DNA of 64,000 bases from Candidatus Gastranaerophilales bacterium (GCA_928722015.1 CAKMWI010000011.1:1-64000); one strand, 5' to 3'. Shown: positions 35,817 through 45,487, numbered from the stretch's first letter. Numbers and translations are program-made. The notes: generated by a model not told the origin, from the letters alone.

Positions 35817-36982
35817 CAAATTTTAGTCAATAAATCTTTGCGAATTATCTTTGATAGTAATTTCATTTTTAACCTAATTACTTGGAGTTTTATTAAAAGC
35901 CAAACATAATCGGGCTTCAGACAAATTGTTTTGCAATAATCCTTTATTGCGCCTAAATAATCCTTTTTATAATATTTTACCCGACCTCGATTGCTGTATG
36001 CCTTTGCAGAATTAGGATCAAGTTCAATTACTTTGTCAAAATCTTTTATTGCACCGGTGTAATCTTTTAACTCCCTTTTTGCTGCACCTCGATTGTTGTA
36101 TGCCTTTGCAGAATTAGGATCAAGTTCAATTGCTTTGTCATAATCTTTTATTGCTTCATCATAATTCTGTTGGTAACATTTTGCTATACCTCGATTATCG
36201 TATGCCTCTGCACAATTAGGGCTAAGTTCAATTGCTTTATCATAATCGAGTATCGCGCCAGCGTAATCCTGTTTATAATATTTTGCAAGACCTCGACTGT
36301 TATAAGCATCTACAAAAGCAGGATTCAGTTCGATTGCCTTATCGTAATCGAATATCGCGCCAGCGTAATCCTGTTGTTCATATTTTGCTATACCTCGATT
36401 GTTATAAGCATGTACAAAAGCAGGATCCAGCTCAAGTGCCTTATTGTAATCGAGTATCGCGCCAGCGTAATCCTGTTGTTCATATTTTGCTATACCTCGA
36501 TTGTTATAGACATCTACAAATGCAGGATCCAGCTCAAGTGCCTTATCGTAATCGAGTATCGCGCCAGTGTAATCTTTTAATTCACTTTTTGCATCACCTC
36601 GATTGTTATAAGCATCTACAAAAGCAGGATCCAGTTCGATTGCCTTATCGTAATCGAGTATCGCGCCAGCGTAATCCTGTTGTTCATATTTTGCTATACC
36701 TCGATTGTTATAAGCATGTACAAAAGCAGGATCCAGCTCAAGTGCCTTATTGTAATCGAGTATCGCGCCAGCGTAATCCTGTTGTTCATATTTTGCTATA
36801 CCTCGATTGTTATAGACATCTACAAATGCAGGATCCAGCTCAAGTGCCTTATCGTAATCGAGCATCGCACCTTCATAATTTTTTTGTTCATACTTTGACC
36901 AGCCGCGTTCATTATACGCTTCGGCACTGGTTGGTTCCTGCTCTAATTCATCACCATAACTATTCAAATCTGTAACTCCCAA
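35816..36982 (-). CDS. TPR repeat protein with recent internal duplication
   Basis: 388 residues made almost wholly of ten 34-residue tetratricopeptide repeats (consensus AYNNRGIAKYEQQDYAGAI then LDYDKAIELDPAF). TPRs form a curved helical scaffold for protein binding. Repeats 2-4 are nearly identical to repeats 5-7, reflecting a 306-bp DNA duplication (for example the same run at 36502 and 36808). The start is a weak TTG without a clear ribosome site. The frame is open further up to a TAA and reads 'KYFDRILG', so the 5' end may be truncated. There is no signal peptide. It leads a three-gene operon with two membrane proteins. Confidence 0.85.
   Translation of the reverse strand: MGVTDLNSYGDELEQEPTSAEAYNERGWSKYEQKNYEGAMLDYDKALELDPAFVDVYNNRGIAKYEQQDYAGAILDYNKALELDPAFVHAYNNRGIAKYEQQDYAGAILDYDKAIELDPAFVDAYNNRGDAKSELKDYTGAILDYDKALELDPAFVDVYNNRGIAKYEQQDYAGAILDYNKALELDPAFVHAYNNRGIAKYEQQDYAGAIFDYDKAIELNPAFVDAYNSRGLAKYYKQDYAGAILDYDKAIELSPNCAEAYDNRGIAKCYQQNYDEAIKDYDKAIELDPNSAKAYNNRGAAKRELKDYTGAIKDFDKVIELDPNSAKAYSNRGRVKYYKKDYLGAIKDYCKTICLKPDYVWLLIKLQVIRLKMKLLSKIIRKDLLTKI
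36396..36900 (-). repeat. 306-bp tandem duplication inside the TPR gene
   Basis: The TPR-coding DNA repeats with a period of 306 bp (three TPR units), nearly base for base, between about 36390-36600 and 36696-36900. Single units of 102 bp also repeat. The high identity implies recent expansion. Confidence 0.75.
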
Positions 36983-37294
36983 AATTCTATCAAAATATTT
37001 TTAATTCTAACATATTATTTGTCAAATTCAAGTTGGATATAGGGTGTTTGATACCAAACAAATTTAAAATACTCGTTTTCTAATCTGTACAATTTGTTTG
37101 ATGTTATTGGAAAATTTGGCATAAAAAAAAATAAATTGCATTTACCACTGACCATTAAAAGATTAATATGAGTAATTTGGAATATGGATAATTAACGGAC
37201 TTTGGCTTTGCTGAATGTTAGTATTGTAGGGTAAGTATGCTCAACTATCATTTAATATTCTTCCGAGCGAATTACTCAAAAAAAATTGTAAAAG
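36983..37294. other. Intergenic region upstream of the TPR gene
   Basis: No gene is seen. It holds the 37222-37256 palindromic run that resembles one at 33315-33348, and the promoter region of the TPR operon. Confidence 0.4.
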
Positions 37295-37335
37295 AACAGA
37301 CAGATTGATTTCTTATAACAGACACTTTGATTATT
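37295..37335 (-). repeat. Element-end repeats, copy C (inverted orientation)
   Basis: On the minus strand two copies of the same short repeat lie side by side: AATAATCAAAGTGTCTGTT (37317-37335) and AAATCAATCTGTCTGTT (37295-37311). They match the repeats at 31.8 and 45.2-45.4 kb but point the other way, as expected for the opposite end of a Mu-like element. Confidence 0.5.
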
Positions 37336-37532
37336 ACTGCAAGCCTTATCTTTAAAGTTTCTCAAAATTCTCTGTCATTTTTCTTTTAAAGTTGTCCTGT
37401 TCGGGACAGATTATACTAGCAGATTCTTCGCCTGCCAAACTTTTATGAGCTTTAAGACCAACTCTTCCGGCTTGATTTATTTTCGTTGGGGTAGAAACCC
37501 ACAACCTACTCAGCTTTTATAAATTCTCATGC
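37336..37532. other. Intergenic region, no gene seen
   Basis: No open frame is supported. A short hairpin (TGTCCTGTTCGGGACA, near 37395) is present. Confidence 0.35.
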
Positions 37533-37563
37533 AAAAAAGCCCCGAATTTTTCGAGACTTTTTG
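37533..37563 (-). terminator. Intrinsic terminator after ompH
   Basis: On the minus strand AAAAGTCTCGA pairs with TCGGGGCTTTT (two G-U pairs) over a short A-rich loop and is followed by TTTT, 17 bp after the ompH stop. Confidence 0.8.
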
Positions 37564-37579
37564 ATTAAAAATTATCCAA

Positions 37580-38050
37580 TTATTTTACAACTTTTGAAAT
37601 ACTTGCGGTTATGTCATCGCCGCCGTATAAAACCATACCTTTTGAAAGCACAAGATTATAGTTTTTGGCTTTGGCTTCCGTAGCGATTGTTTCGCTTATG
37701 CTTTTATCTATTGCTTGCAGTTTTGTTGCATAATTTTTCTTTATTGCCTCCTGCTTTTTAGCAAATTCCGCATCATATTTTTTTGCTAATTTTTGTTTAT
37801 TTTCATCTGTTGATTGTTTTGCAACATCGGTTCTCGCATTGTTCAGCCATTTTTGCAGTTCTTTCATTTTTGTTTGTTGTTCTTTTTTCAGAGCTTGAAC
37901 CTGAGCGGATTTTGAAACAACAGCGTTTATATCAACAACTGCGACTTTGTAATTTGCAGGGATATCAGACATTGCAAAATTGTTGAAACCAAGCCCGATT
38001 GCAAATGCCGCTATAGCGATTGTCAGTGTTGTAATTTTTTGTTTATTCAT
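37580..38050 (-). CDS. OmpH/Skp family periplasmic chaperone
   Basis: 156 residues with a signal peptide (about 1-28, through 'NNFAMS'). The start of the mature protein 'YKVAVVDINAVVSKSAQVQALKKEQ' is the standard OmpH/Skp strand followed by a long helix, then a charged coiled-coil hairpin (about 55-125) and a closing strand 'YNLVLSKGMVLYGG'. Skp trimers hold unfolded outer-membrane proteins while they cross the periplasm. It lies 115 bp downstream of a large autotransporter gene on the same strand, so it may be dedicated to that protein. An AGGAGA site precedes the start. Confidence 0.9.
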   Translation of the reverse strand: MNKQKITTLTIAIAAFAIGLGFNNFAMSDIPANYKVAVVDINAVVSKSAQVQALKKEQQTKMKELQKWLNNARTDVAKQSTDENKQKLAKKYDAEFAKKQEAIKKNYATKLQAIDKSISETIATEAKAKNYNLVLSKGMVLYGGDDITASISKVVK

Positions 38051-38165
38051 AATTTTCTCCTTATAACACGCAAAGGGCTTTTACACCTTTTGCATTCAAA
38101 CTTTATGTTGGGGTAGCCCCCCTATTGTTTAGTTGGGGTACACTTCATTCAGCCCAACGAAATTT

Positions 38166-41100
38166 TTATTTTATATTACTTAATTTAATCTGTGTTTTCG
38201 GAAGTTCCGGGATTTTTCCGCTTACTTTTGACTGCTGTTTCGGTTCAGACTTTCCTAATGTCCATCTGAACCCTGCCTGCAAACCTACACCGTTTCTTCC
38301 ACCATTTGTAATGTATGTCTGGAAGAAACCTGTAAATCTTTCACCCCAAGATTTTCTTACACCAACACCGTATTTAACAAACGGATCGATAGAAAGGTTC
38401 GGAAGTGCAACATTGTTTGCCTGGAAGTGAGTTCTGTCCATAATATTCCAAACAACGCTTACACCCAAATATGGCTGCCATCCGTTTTTAAGGTTTCCGA
38501 TGAATTTAATTCCCGGTTCTAACTGGATAGCGTGCAGCGGGTCAGAATCAATACTTACACCTGCTGCGTTTCTGTAATCAAAAGTGTTAATGAATGAATA
38601 AGACATCAATAAGCTAGGCTGAATTATGAATTTGCCGTTTGCTAATTCCCAGTTGTAGCCTGTTTTAGAAGCAACACCGGACATCAACATTGCAAAATCT
38701 TCATGTCCGAACATTGAACTTGCTTCACCTGCACTGGCACCTACGTTTGCAGTTAAGCCTGTGAAGAAGTTTCCTTTGTATGCCATACCGACAGCACCGA
38801 ATGTTCCGCCGTTCTGGTAGATACTTACACCGTCGTACGCTTGATGTGAGCCGTTATATCCGCCGTAAACACCCCACATACCGTCCCATCCATGACCAAG
38901 ATCATAGAGTTCTGATTCAGCACCGAAGAATGAACCGTAAGCAACGTTTGATACTTTTGGCCCGTTATTTAAAGATACGTTTTCAAATGTTGCGTAAGGT
39001 CTGAACCAGCCGGCTTTGTTTTCGTACATTGTAACAGTCGGGTCAAATACGATATTTTTGTTTGTAGTTGCATATCTGTTACGCATTTTCATAGCCTGAC
39101 GCTGTTCTTTTGTCATCAGCATATACATATCCATATTACGGAATGCATTGTCGTATGCGTTCAACTGAACAAGATATCCGCCTAATTGTGCTGCTACAGG
39201 CGATGCCATAACCGCAGGGTTAAAGCTTTCATACCCCGGAGTATCTCCTCCGCCGCCTCCGCCGTACAAGCCGAAGTTCATCATAGCGGTTGCAGGGTCA
39301 TAACTTGCAGAATATTTGTAAATCGGAGAATATGCGATATCTTCGCCTGTGTATTGGATTGCTCCTGCAAGAGCCGATCTTACGGAATCATCCATTCCGG
39401 TTCCAAGAGGGGAAATGGAGAAGGATTTTTCTGTTGTAGGTTCTGTTATTAATATATTAGAGATATTAATATTGTACCCGTTAGTGTTGTTAAATCTGCT
39501 TGCAGTGATTGTGTCCATTGTCTTGTCTGCAAGGTTAGCATCAAGCCTCAAGTCCATATCACTGTTGAGTGTTAAGTTACCGAGGTTAGCGGAATTTATG
39601 CCTCCGTTCTGGAGTGAAACAGTACCGCCAATGTAATTGAAATCTACATTGTCGGCTAATGTTCCGGTGTATAATGTTCCGTTCTGTGTATTTGTACCGA
39701 ACAGTAACGTTCCGTTGTACATATTAACTGTGTTTTCTGATACCACATTGTTAATTTCAACCGTACCAAGTGTTGGAGCTTCAGACCCGTCAGGCATCTG
39801 TACTCCGGTGTTATTAATGTTAATGGCGGCAACGTCCTTACCTTCACCTGAAATACCATCATTAAAAATAATATTTGCCTCGCCGGCATTAAGGTTTATT
39901 ATTCCATTTCTGTTATTACGTATTGCATTAGAACCTGAAAGGTTATCTGCATTCCCAGTAAAAATAGTCTGAGAATCTTTTGCAATAATATTTAAAATTT
40001 TATTATTGTTTATCGCTCCGCCAAAGTTAGAAGAGTTTGATGTAAATATAGAGTCAGTTATGGTTACTGTACCGTTATTCCAAATTGCTCCACCGCTATT
40101 GTTAGAAGCCTTATTTCCTGTGAAAGTTGAGTCGGTTATGGCGGCTGTGCCAATGTTCAAAATCGCTCCGCCACTATTACCAGCCGAATTTCCTGTGAAC
40201 GTAGAATCGGTTATGGAGGTTGTGCCTCTGTTATAAATCGCTCCGCCATCGACTGATGAACTAAATCCGTTAAAACCTTTTGAGTTTTCATCAGTTGAGT
40301 TTCCGACATTGTTTACAGTCAATGTTTGACCATTATTTACGGTTATGCCCTGATTGCCGTTACCGTTGATATCATATCCATTACCTTTGATGGTGAGGGT
40401 TGAACCGCTACCTTGCATTACGCCGAGATCCTGTGTTATTGTTTCATCGGCATTCATATCATATTGTCTGTTGCCATCTGCGTAATCAACAGCCGCTTTG
40501 AGTCCGCCTTGATCCTCATTATAAGTATAAGCCAAAAAGCCTTTGTTTGTTGTATCTTGAGCAAAGGTTAAGCTTGCATCGTTCGTAAATACCGCATATT
40601 TACCAAGAGTTATACCTGTATTTGTACCCTTAACGATTTCAACAGCACCGCTTGTTGTCGGCAAGTCGCCTGTTATATTAATATCTGAGAAATTAAGAGT
40701 TGCATTTCCGTCATTGATTGTAAAATTGTCTGCTGTTGCACCGTTATCAGAGAAATTCAAATCAAGAGCGAGTTTGCTGCCCGTACCGTCCATGGTTCCG
40801 ACAGTGTAATCTCTAATTGCACCGTCTAAAGTATCGAGTGTTCCGCCGTTGAGGTTGAGAGTAACAGTCTCGTCAAAATTACCCCATGATTCGGCAACCA
40901 GTTGTTCTGCTCCGTTTACATTAATCGTTCCGCCCTCGTAATGTCCGAGTTTCAAAGTTCCGTTGTGTAAGATTACGGTGTTGTTTGAAACAGTGTTGTT
41001 GAATTCAACAGTCCCGCTTGTCGGAGCTTCGGTTGTGCCGTCTGCCATTTTTACACCGGTATTGTTGATATTTATTGTACCGTTAGAACCGTCAATACCG

Positions 41101-43598
41101 TCATTGAATACAATCTTATGTCCGTCAGCAGCATTGAGATTTGCTCTACCACTGTAATTAAACAACGCATTGGACATGCCTCCTGCCGTGTTGCCTGTAA
41201 ATGTAGTGTCAGATTCATTTGCTATAATATTGGCTGTACTCCAGTTCAAAATCGCTCCGCCAAACAGAGAAGCCTCATTTCCTATGAAAGTAGAATCGGT
41301 TATGGTGGCTGTACTCCAGTTCAAAATCGCTCCGCCTTCATGAGACTCATTTCCTGTGAAAGTTGAGTCGGTTATGGTGGCTGTACTCCTGTTATAAATC
41401 GCTCCGCCTTCACGAGCCTTATTTCCTGTGAAAGTTGAGTCGGTTATGGTGGCTGTACTCCTGTTATAAATCGCTCCGCCATAATCAAAAGCCTCATTTC
41501 CTGTGAAAGTAGAGCCGGTTATGGTGGCTGTGCCTCCAAAGTTATAAATCGCTCCGCCATAAGCAGAAGCCTTATTTCCTGTGAAAGTTGAGTCGGTTAT
41601 GGTGGCTGTACTCCAGTTAAAAATCGCTCCGCCATAATCAGAAGCCTCATTTCCTGTGAAAGTAGAGCCGGTTATGGTGGCTGTACCACTGTCGTTATAA
41701 ATCGCTCCGCCATTATAATTAGCCGAATTTCCTGTGAAAGTCGAATCGGTTATGGTGGCTGTACTCCAGTTAAAAATCGCTCCGCCTTCACGAGCCTTAT
41801 TTCCTGTGAAAGTTGAATCGGTTATGGTGGCTGTACTCCTGTTATAAATCGCTCCGCCATAATCAGAAGCCTCATTTCCTGTGAAAGTAGAGCCGGTTAT
41901 GGTGGCTGTACTCCTGTTATAAATCGCTCCGCCAGAGTATGACCTAAAGCCGTTAAAACCTTTTGAGTTTTCATCAGTTGAGTTGCCGACATTGTTCACA
42001 TTCAAGGTTTGACCGCTGTTTACGGTTATGCCGCCAATATTCTCACCCTCTGCCGTAATGTCATATCCGCCGCCATTGATGGTGAGGATTGAGTTTTCAC
42101 CACCCATTTCGCCGAGGGTTTCATTTACAATTTCTTCTTCAACCATGTTATAAACACGTTCTGTGTCTGTTCTTCTCACGGCATTTACCAGATTATTCGT
42201 GCTGTCAAAAGTTAAGATACCTGTAGTGCCTGATTTGTCATAGGCAAGCAGATAACTCTTTTCAACACCGTCAGCTCTGGTAATATTGGCATTTGATGAT
42301 AATGTAACCGCATCTTTTGTATTGCTGTCAGCAACTTCTGTTGAAACCACGTCTTTTTGTGCTTCTGAAAGAATATTAACATCAGAAATTTGGATAGAAT
42401 GTCCCGTATTGGATGCGATGGCAGAAGATGCTGTAATCATATCAGCCTGTTCGTTTGCCAAATCCGCATCAATCGCTAACTGTAAATCATTTTCTAAAGT
42501 TACATTACCGAGATTTGTTGTTCTTGCCCCGCCGTCTTGCAGGCTCAATGTTCCGCCATGAACGATGAAATTAACAGAACTGTCAAGGCTTCCGAAAGAT
42601 TCGGCAACAGTTTGTTGTGTACCGTTTACAGTGATTGTTTCTTCTGCGTGATGTCCGAGTTTCAAAGTTCCGTTATAGAGGTTGACGGTGTTGTTTGATA
42701 CGGTGTTGTTAAATTCAACAATACCGCTTGTAGGTGCATCTGTTGTGCCGTCTGACATTTTTACACCAGTGTTGTTGATGTTGATAATATTATTAGTACC
42801 ACTTGTACCGTCAATGCCGTCATTAAATACAATAATACCTCTACCTGCATTTAAATATATTACACCTTTCTCATTGTATAATGCATTGGAGCCAACTTTG
42901 CTTGTATTACCTGTAAATACACTATCCTTTTTATCTGCAATAATACTGATATTACACCAGTAGTTATTAATAGCTCCGCTATTTCCATTACTTGTATTTG
43001 CTAAAAAAATAGAATCAACAATTGTTGCATCTCCATTGCCTATATGCAATATACTGTTATAAGTGCTTTCACCTGTATTCCCTATAAAAGAAGTATTATT
43101 GACTTTAAGTGATGCATCACTAAATACAATTCCCCATCCGGAAGAACCAAATTTATTATTCAGGAACGAAGAATCATTAATAACCATAAGACCTTTATTA
43201 TTATGAACAAAACCTTCAAATTTTGTTGTATTATCTGAAAATATTACATCGCTTATTAATGTTGTATTATTATTTTTAATTACCGTCCCTGTAAAATTGC
43301 TTAAGCCAATATTATTTATGGTCAATGCATTATTGCTGTATACCCTAAGTCCATCTTTACCATTTCCATCTATATCATACCCATTGCCGTTGATGGTTAC
43401 ACTGCTTCCGCCAAGAGCGCCTAAACCTGTAATGCCGTCCCCCGTTATATTACTTGTTATATTTATAGGTGTTGTGCCGTTAACTATCGCCTGTTGCAAA
43501 TCAGTCCAATTATTGACATCTTGTGCCTTTGCCGGCTGAAAGGTCATCAGCATTGATACCGCCACAGCCGCAAGTAATATACTCTTTCTCTTTTTCAT
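38166..43598 (-). CDS. Autotransporter with beta-helix passenger and C-terminal barrel
   Basis: 1810 residues. A signal peptide (MKKRKSILLAAVAVSMLMTF, cleaved near AKA) precedes a long passenger of beta-helix type. A block at about 555-795 consists of roughly a dozen copies of a 21-24-residue unit, 'STATITDSTFTGNxA' followed by 'GGAIYN', and shorter blocks of the same kind occur near 60-240 and 1110-1215. Three larger sections each end with 'NTVxLxNGTLKLG'. Residues about 1530-1780 form the autotransporter barrel (WFRPYATFENVSL to GLQAGFRWTLG). A basic 28-residue tail follows the last strand, which is unusual because most barrels end there. Likely a surface adhesin. The chaperone gene follows. 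Confidence 0.88.
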   Translation of the reverse strand: MKKRKSILLAAVAVSMLMTFQPAKAQDVNNWTDLQQAIVNGTTPINITSNITGDGITGLGALGGSSVTINGNGYDIDGNGKDGLRVYSNNALTINNIGLSNFTGTVIKNNNTTLISDVIFSDNTTKFEGFVHNNKGLMVINDSSFLNNKFGSSGWGIVFSDASLKVNNTSFIGNTGESTYNSILHIGNGDATIVDSIFLANTSNGNSGAINNYWCNISIIADKKDSVFTGNTSKVGSNALYNEKGVIYLNAGRGIIVFNDGIDGTSGTNNIININNTGVKMSDGTTDAPTSGIVEFNNTVSNNTVNLYNGTLKLGHHAEETITVNGTQQTVAESFGSLDSSVNFIVHGGTLSLQDGGARTTNLGNVTLENDLQLAIDADLANEQADMITASSAIASNTGHSIQISDVNILSEAQKDVVSTEVADSNTKDAVTLSSNANITRADGVEKSYLLAYDKSGTTGILTFDSTNNLVNAVRRTDTERVYNMVEEEIVNETLGEMGGENSILTINGGGYDITAEGENIGGITVNSGQTLNVNNVGNSTDENSKGFNGFRSYSGGAIYNRSTATITGSTFTGNEASDYGGAIYNRSTATITDSTFTGNKAREGGAIFNWSTATITDSTFTGNSANYNGGAIYNDSGTATITGSTFTGNEASDYGGAIFNWSTATITDSTFTGNKASAYGGAIYNFGGTATITGSTFTGNEAFDYGGAIYNRSTATITDSTFTGNKAREGGAIYNRSTATITDSTFTGNESHEGGAILNWSTATITDSTFIGNEASLFGGAILNWSTANIIANESDTTFTGNTAGGMSNALFNYSGRANLNAADGHKIVFNDGIDGSNGTININNTGVKMADGTTEAPTSGTVEFNNTVSNNTVILHNGTLKLGHYEGGTINVNGAEQLVAESWGNFDETVTLNLNGGTLDTLDGAIRDYTVGTMDGTGSKLALDLNFSDNGATADNFTINDGNATLNFSDINITGDLPTTSGAVEIVKGTNTGITLGKYAVFTNDASLTFAQDTTNKGFLAYTYNEDQGGLKAAVDYADGNRQYDMNADETITQDLGVMQGSGSTLTIKGNGYDINGNGNQGITVNNGQTLTVNNVGNSTDENSKGFNGFSSSVDGGAIYNRGTTSITDSTFTGNSAGNSGGAILNIGTAAITDSTFTGNKASNNSGGAIWNNGTVTITDSIFTSNSSNFGGAINNNKILNIIAKDSQTIFTGNADNLSGSNAIRNNRNGIINLNAGEANIIFNDGISGEGKDVAAININNTGVQMPDGSEAPTLGTVEINNVVSENTVNMYNGTLLFGTNTQNGTLYTGTLADNVDFNYIGGTVSLQNGGINSANLGNLTLNSDMDLRLDANLADKTMDTITASRFNNTNGYNINISNILITEPTTEKSFSISPLGTGMDDSVRSALAGAIQYTGEDIAYSPIYKYSASYDPATAMMNFGLYGGGGGGDTPGYESFNPAVMASPVAAQLGGYLVQLNAYDNAFRNMDMYMLMTKEQRQAMKMRNRYATTNKNIVFDPTVTMYENKAGWFRPYATFENVSLNNGPKVSNVAYGSFFGAESELYDLGHGWDGMWGVYGGYNGSHQAYDGVSIYQNGGTFGAVGMAYKGNFFTGLTANVGASAGEASSMFGHEDFAMLMSGVASKTGYNWELANGKFIIQPSLLMSYSFINTFDYRNAAGVSIDSDPLHAIQLEPGIKFIGNLKNGWQPYLGVSVVWNIMDRTHFQANNVALPNLSIDPFVKYGVGVRKSWGERFTGFFQTYITNGGRNGVGLQAGFRWTLGKSEPKQQSKVSGKIPELPKTQIKLSNIK
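41220..41935 (-). repeat. Tandem coding repeats (about 63-72 bp) in the autotransporter
   Basis: About a dozen near-copies of a unit containing GTTATGGTGGCTGTACTCC and AAATCGCTCCGCC (plus-strand view) encode the 21-24-residue beta-helix turns. Such DNA is prone to gain or loss of units. Confidence 0.85.
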
Positions 43599-43658
43599 CT
43601 TAGTTCCTCTTGGTTTTTATTTGTACAAAATTCCACATCAAATATTCTGTTTAAAGCG

Positions 43659-43697
43659 AAAAGCACCCCGGCAATAATTTGCCCGAAGTGCTTTTTT
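43659..43697 (-). terminator. Hairpin terminator
   Basis: AAAAGCAC at one side pairs with GTGCTTTT at the other, and the stem continues inward through G-U and GC pairs. A T run follows in the plus direction and TTTT in the minus direction. It separates the dead transposase from the autotransporter. Confidence 0.6.
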
Positions 43698-43787
43698 AAA
43701 TTCTTTTTCGTCTAAACCCTTTAAACATCACTCTTTCTTCGGTTTTTACTTACAACAGTATTATCAAAACGTTGTATGCCCACTACC

Positions 43788-44984
43788 TCACAAAAATTCT
43801 AACATAAATGTTTTATTTTGCATATATTGTAAAACAACTTTTGGTATTATTCCAAGATTTAAAATAGGGTTTCTTAAAGCACTTGCAATACATTGAGTAT
43901 TTTCAGTCATCATAATTTCATAGCCGACTAATGCTGTTGATTTCCAGTCTAAAAAACCGACCAAAGTTGCTCTGGTCGGTTTTCCTGTGAACGGATTTAT
44001 TACTTGGAAGTTGAGAACGTGTCCGTCTGCTATCAAAACATCTCCAACATTAAGGACTGAAATATCCCTCTCGATATACGCTTCCACTTTATCGTGGTAT
44101 GCTTTTTCTCCCTCCCTAAATAAAATCCATTGTGCATAATTATTCTTTTTGTAGTGTTCAGCGAATCGTCTGAATGTCAAAACACAGGGAATATCTTCAA
44201 ATCCACATTTCTCTAAAATATGTCATGTAAGTTTAATAGCCTTGCCGACACTGAATTTATTGGGGTGCATGAGGAATTTAGTAAATATATTTTTCATCTC
44301 CTGAGTAAGGATTGTGTTGTATTCGTTTTGTTTTGAATATTTATGTCCCGGCAACAACACTCTGTAATCCTCACAGTCTTCATAAGCCCGTAGCCAACGG
44401 TGAAGTGTGCCGATAGAAATACTTCCGAGAAATTGATAAACTTTAGGTAAAAGCATTCCCGAATTATACAAATCTAAAAACACTGAATCCGCTTCCTTTT
44501 TAGTTTTGTATTTTGATCTAATGTTTTGTAAAGCCTTCACTACATCTACCCTTGCAAGTGCAGTTAATTTTGCACTTTCTGCAATAAAGGTCGGATATTT
44601 CGGTTTAGTATCAAGGGGAACTAATGCTGTACAATTTGATTGAGTTGCCTCTTTGATTAGTTTGTCTTGGAGTTTTTCCTGTACTTCAGGTTCTAAACTT
44701 GAATAAAGAATTTCATACGAGGTGCCGCCAAAGACTTTTACCTCACGTGCGATGTATTTGCCTTTTTGAATCGCAAGCCTTAATGAACGATTACTCGTTA
44801 ACCCCTTTATCTCAGCTATTTTATTAATGGGGACGAACGAGTTAAAAGCGGTGCTTGCACCGGCTTTTTCAACGAGTGAGGAGCCAAAAGCTTTGCTTAT
44901 ATTTATATATTCTTCAGTCATCGTACACACACGATAACTCTGAAGACAAAGGATTGGAACTCCACTTCCGAGCTTTGGCAACAA
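43788..44984 (-). pseudogene. Mu-type transposase, nonsense-mutated and truncated
   Basis: The first part (44226-44984) resembles the N-terminal DNA-binding and helical domains of MuA-like transposases. 'TSNRSLRLAIQKGKYIAREVKVFGGTSYEI' (split here as the winged region) is followed by a helical part. An in-frame TGA (44223-44225) interrupts it after 'AIKLT'. The same frame then resumes with 'HILEKCGFEDIPC' and continues into the integrase-like core, 'GDVLIADGHVLNF' with the first catalytic Asp. The protein stops soon after 'IIPKVV', where the second catalytic Asp is not found. About 300 residues are missing at the C-terminus. The element is therefore dead. The end-type repeats at 45.2-45.4 kb lie upstream, as in Mu. 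Confidence 0.8.
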
Positions 44985-45151
44985 CTCTTAACATACTTAC
45001 GCAATCAAAGATTGCTTGTATGTTAGAGTTTTGCATCCATCATTCTAAGGCTCGCTATAGCTCGCTAAGAATGAATGTATGTCGGTTTCGTATCAATTGA
45101 AAAAATTTTCTAATTTGTAAAAAATTTCCAACCTTAAAAAAACGATCCGAC

Positions 45152-45406
45152 CTTGTCCTGAATTTTCACAAAAAAATTGCTTTTTGTGAAAATTTGCTCA
45201 ACTGGACTATATCGTAATAATCAAATTGTCCGTTTAAATCAAACTAAGTGTGCTTTTAAGCAATAGCAAGGGTTTTGCATAATAATCAAACTGTCCGTTT
45301 AAAGTCCAGTTTCGTCCAGTTTGATTTTTAGCATCTTAAAATTTCCGACCGCTCAATCGCCCTAAACATCTATATCTTGCAAAAATAATCGAACTGTCTG
45401 TGATAA
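45152..45406 (+). repeat. Mu-like element end, copy B with three transposase-site-like repeats
   Basis: Three direct copies of a roughly 22-bp repeat occur: 45216-45238 (AATAATCAAATTGTCCGTTT), 45281-45303 (AATAATCAAACTGTCCGTTT) and 45384-45406 (AATAATCGAACTGTCTGTGA). This is the arrangement of L1-L3 sites at a Mu end, just upstream of the Mu-type transposase relic. Most of the block is shared with 31720-31937. Confidence 0.65.
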
Positions 45407-45447
45407 TACACCTGGACATTAAAGTACACAAAAAACAGTTCAATTTC

Positions 45448-45487
45448 GAATTAAAAACACCCGGCAAAGACCGGGTGTTTTTAATTC
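45448..45487. terminator. Strong bidirectional terminator
   Basis: A perfect 17-bp inverted repeat (45448-45464 and 45471-45487) with GC core CACCCGG/CCGGGTG, six-base loop and A/T tracts on both sides. Confidence 0.8.

Noticed and set aside
36240..36900. Plus-strand ORFs over the TPR gene
   Set aside because: They are shadows of the repeated minus-strand coding sequence; the TPR consensus is unambiguous on the minus strand.
41220..41935. Regularly spaced repeats resembling a CRISPR array
   Set aside because: They are in frame with a 1810-residue autotransporter and encode beta-helix turns; the spacers also repeat and no cas genes are near.
39186..42963. Many plus-strand ORFs of 60-110 aa over the autotransporter
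   Set aside because: They are antisense shadows without ribosome sites.
43788..44984. UGA read as an amino acid
   Set aside because: TGA serves as a normal stop elsewhere in the window (for example hydrolase, RT and small genes), and the transposase is also truncated, so it is a dead gene.
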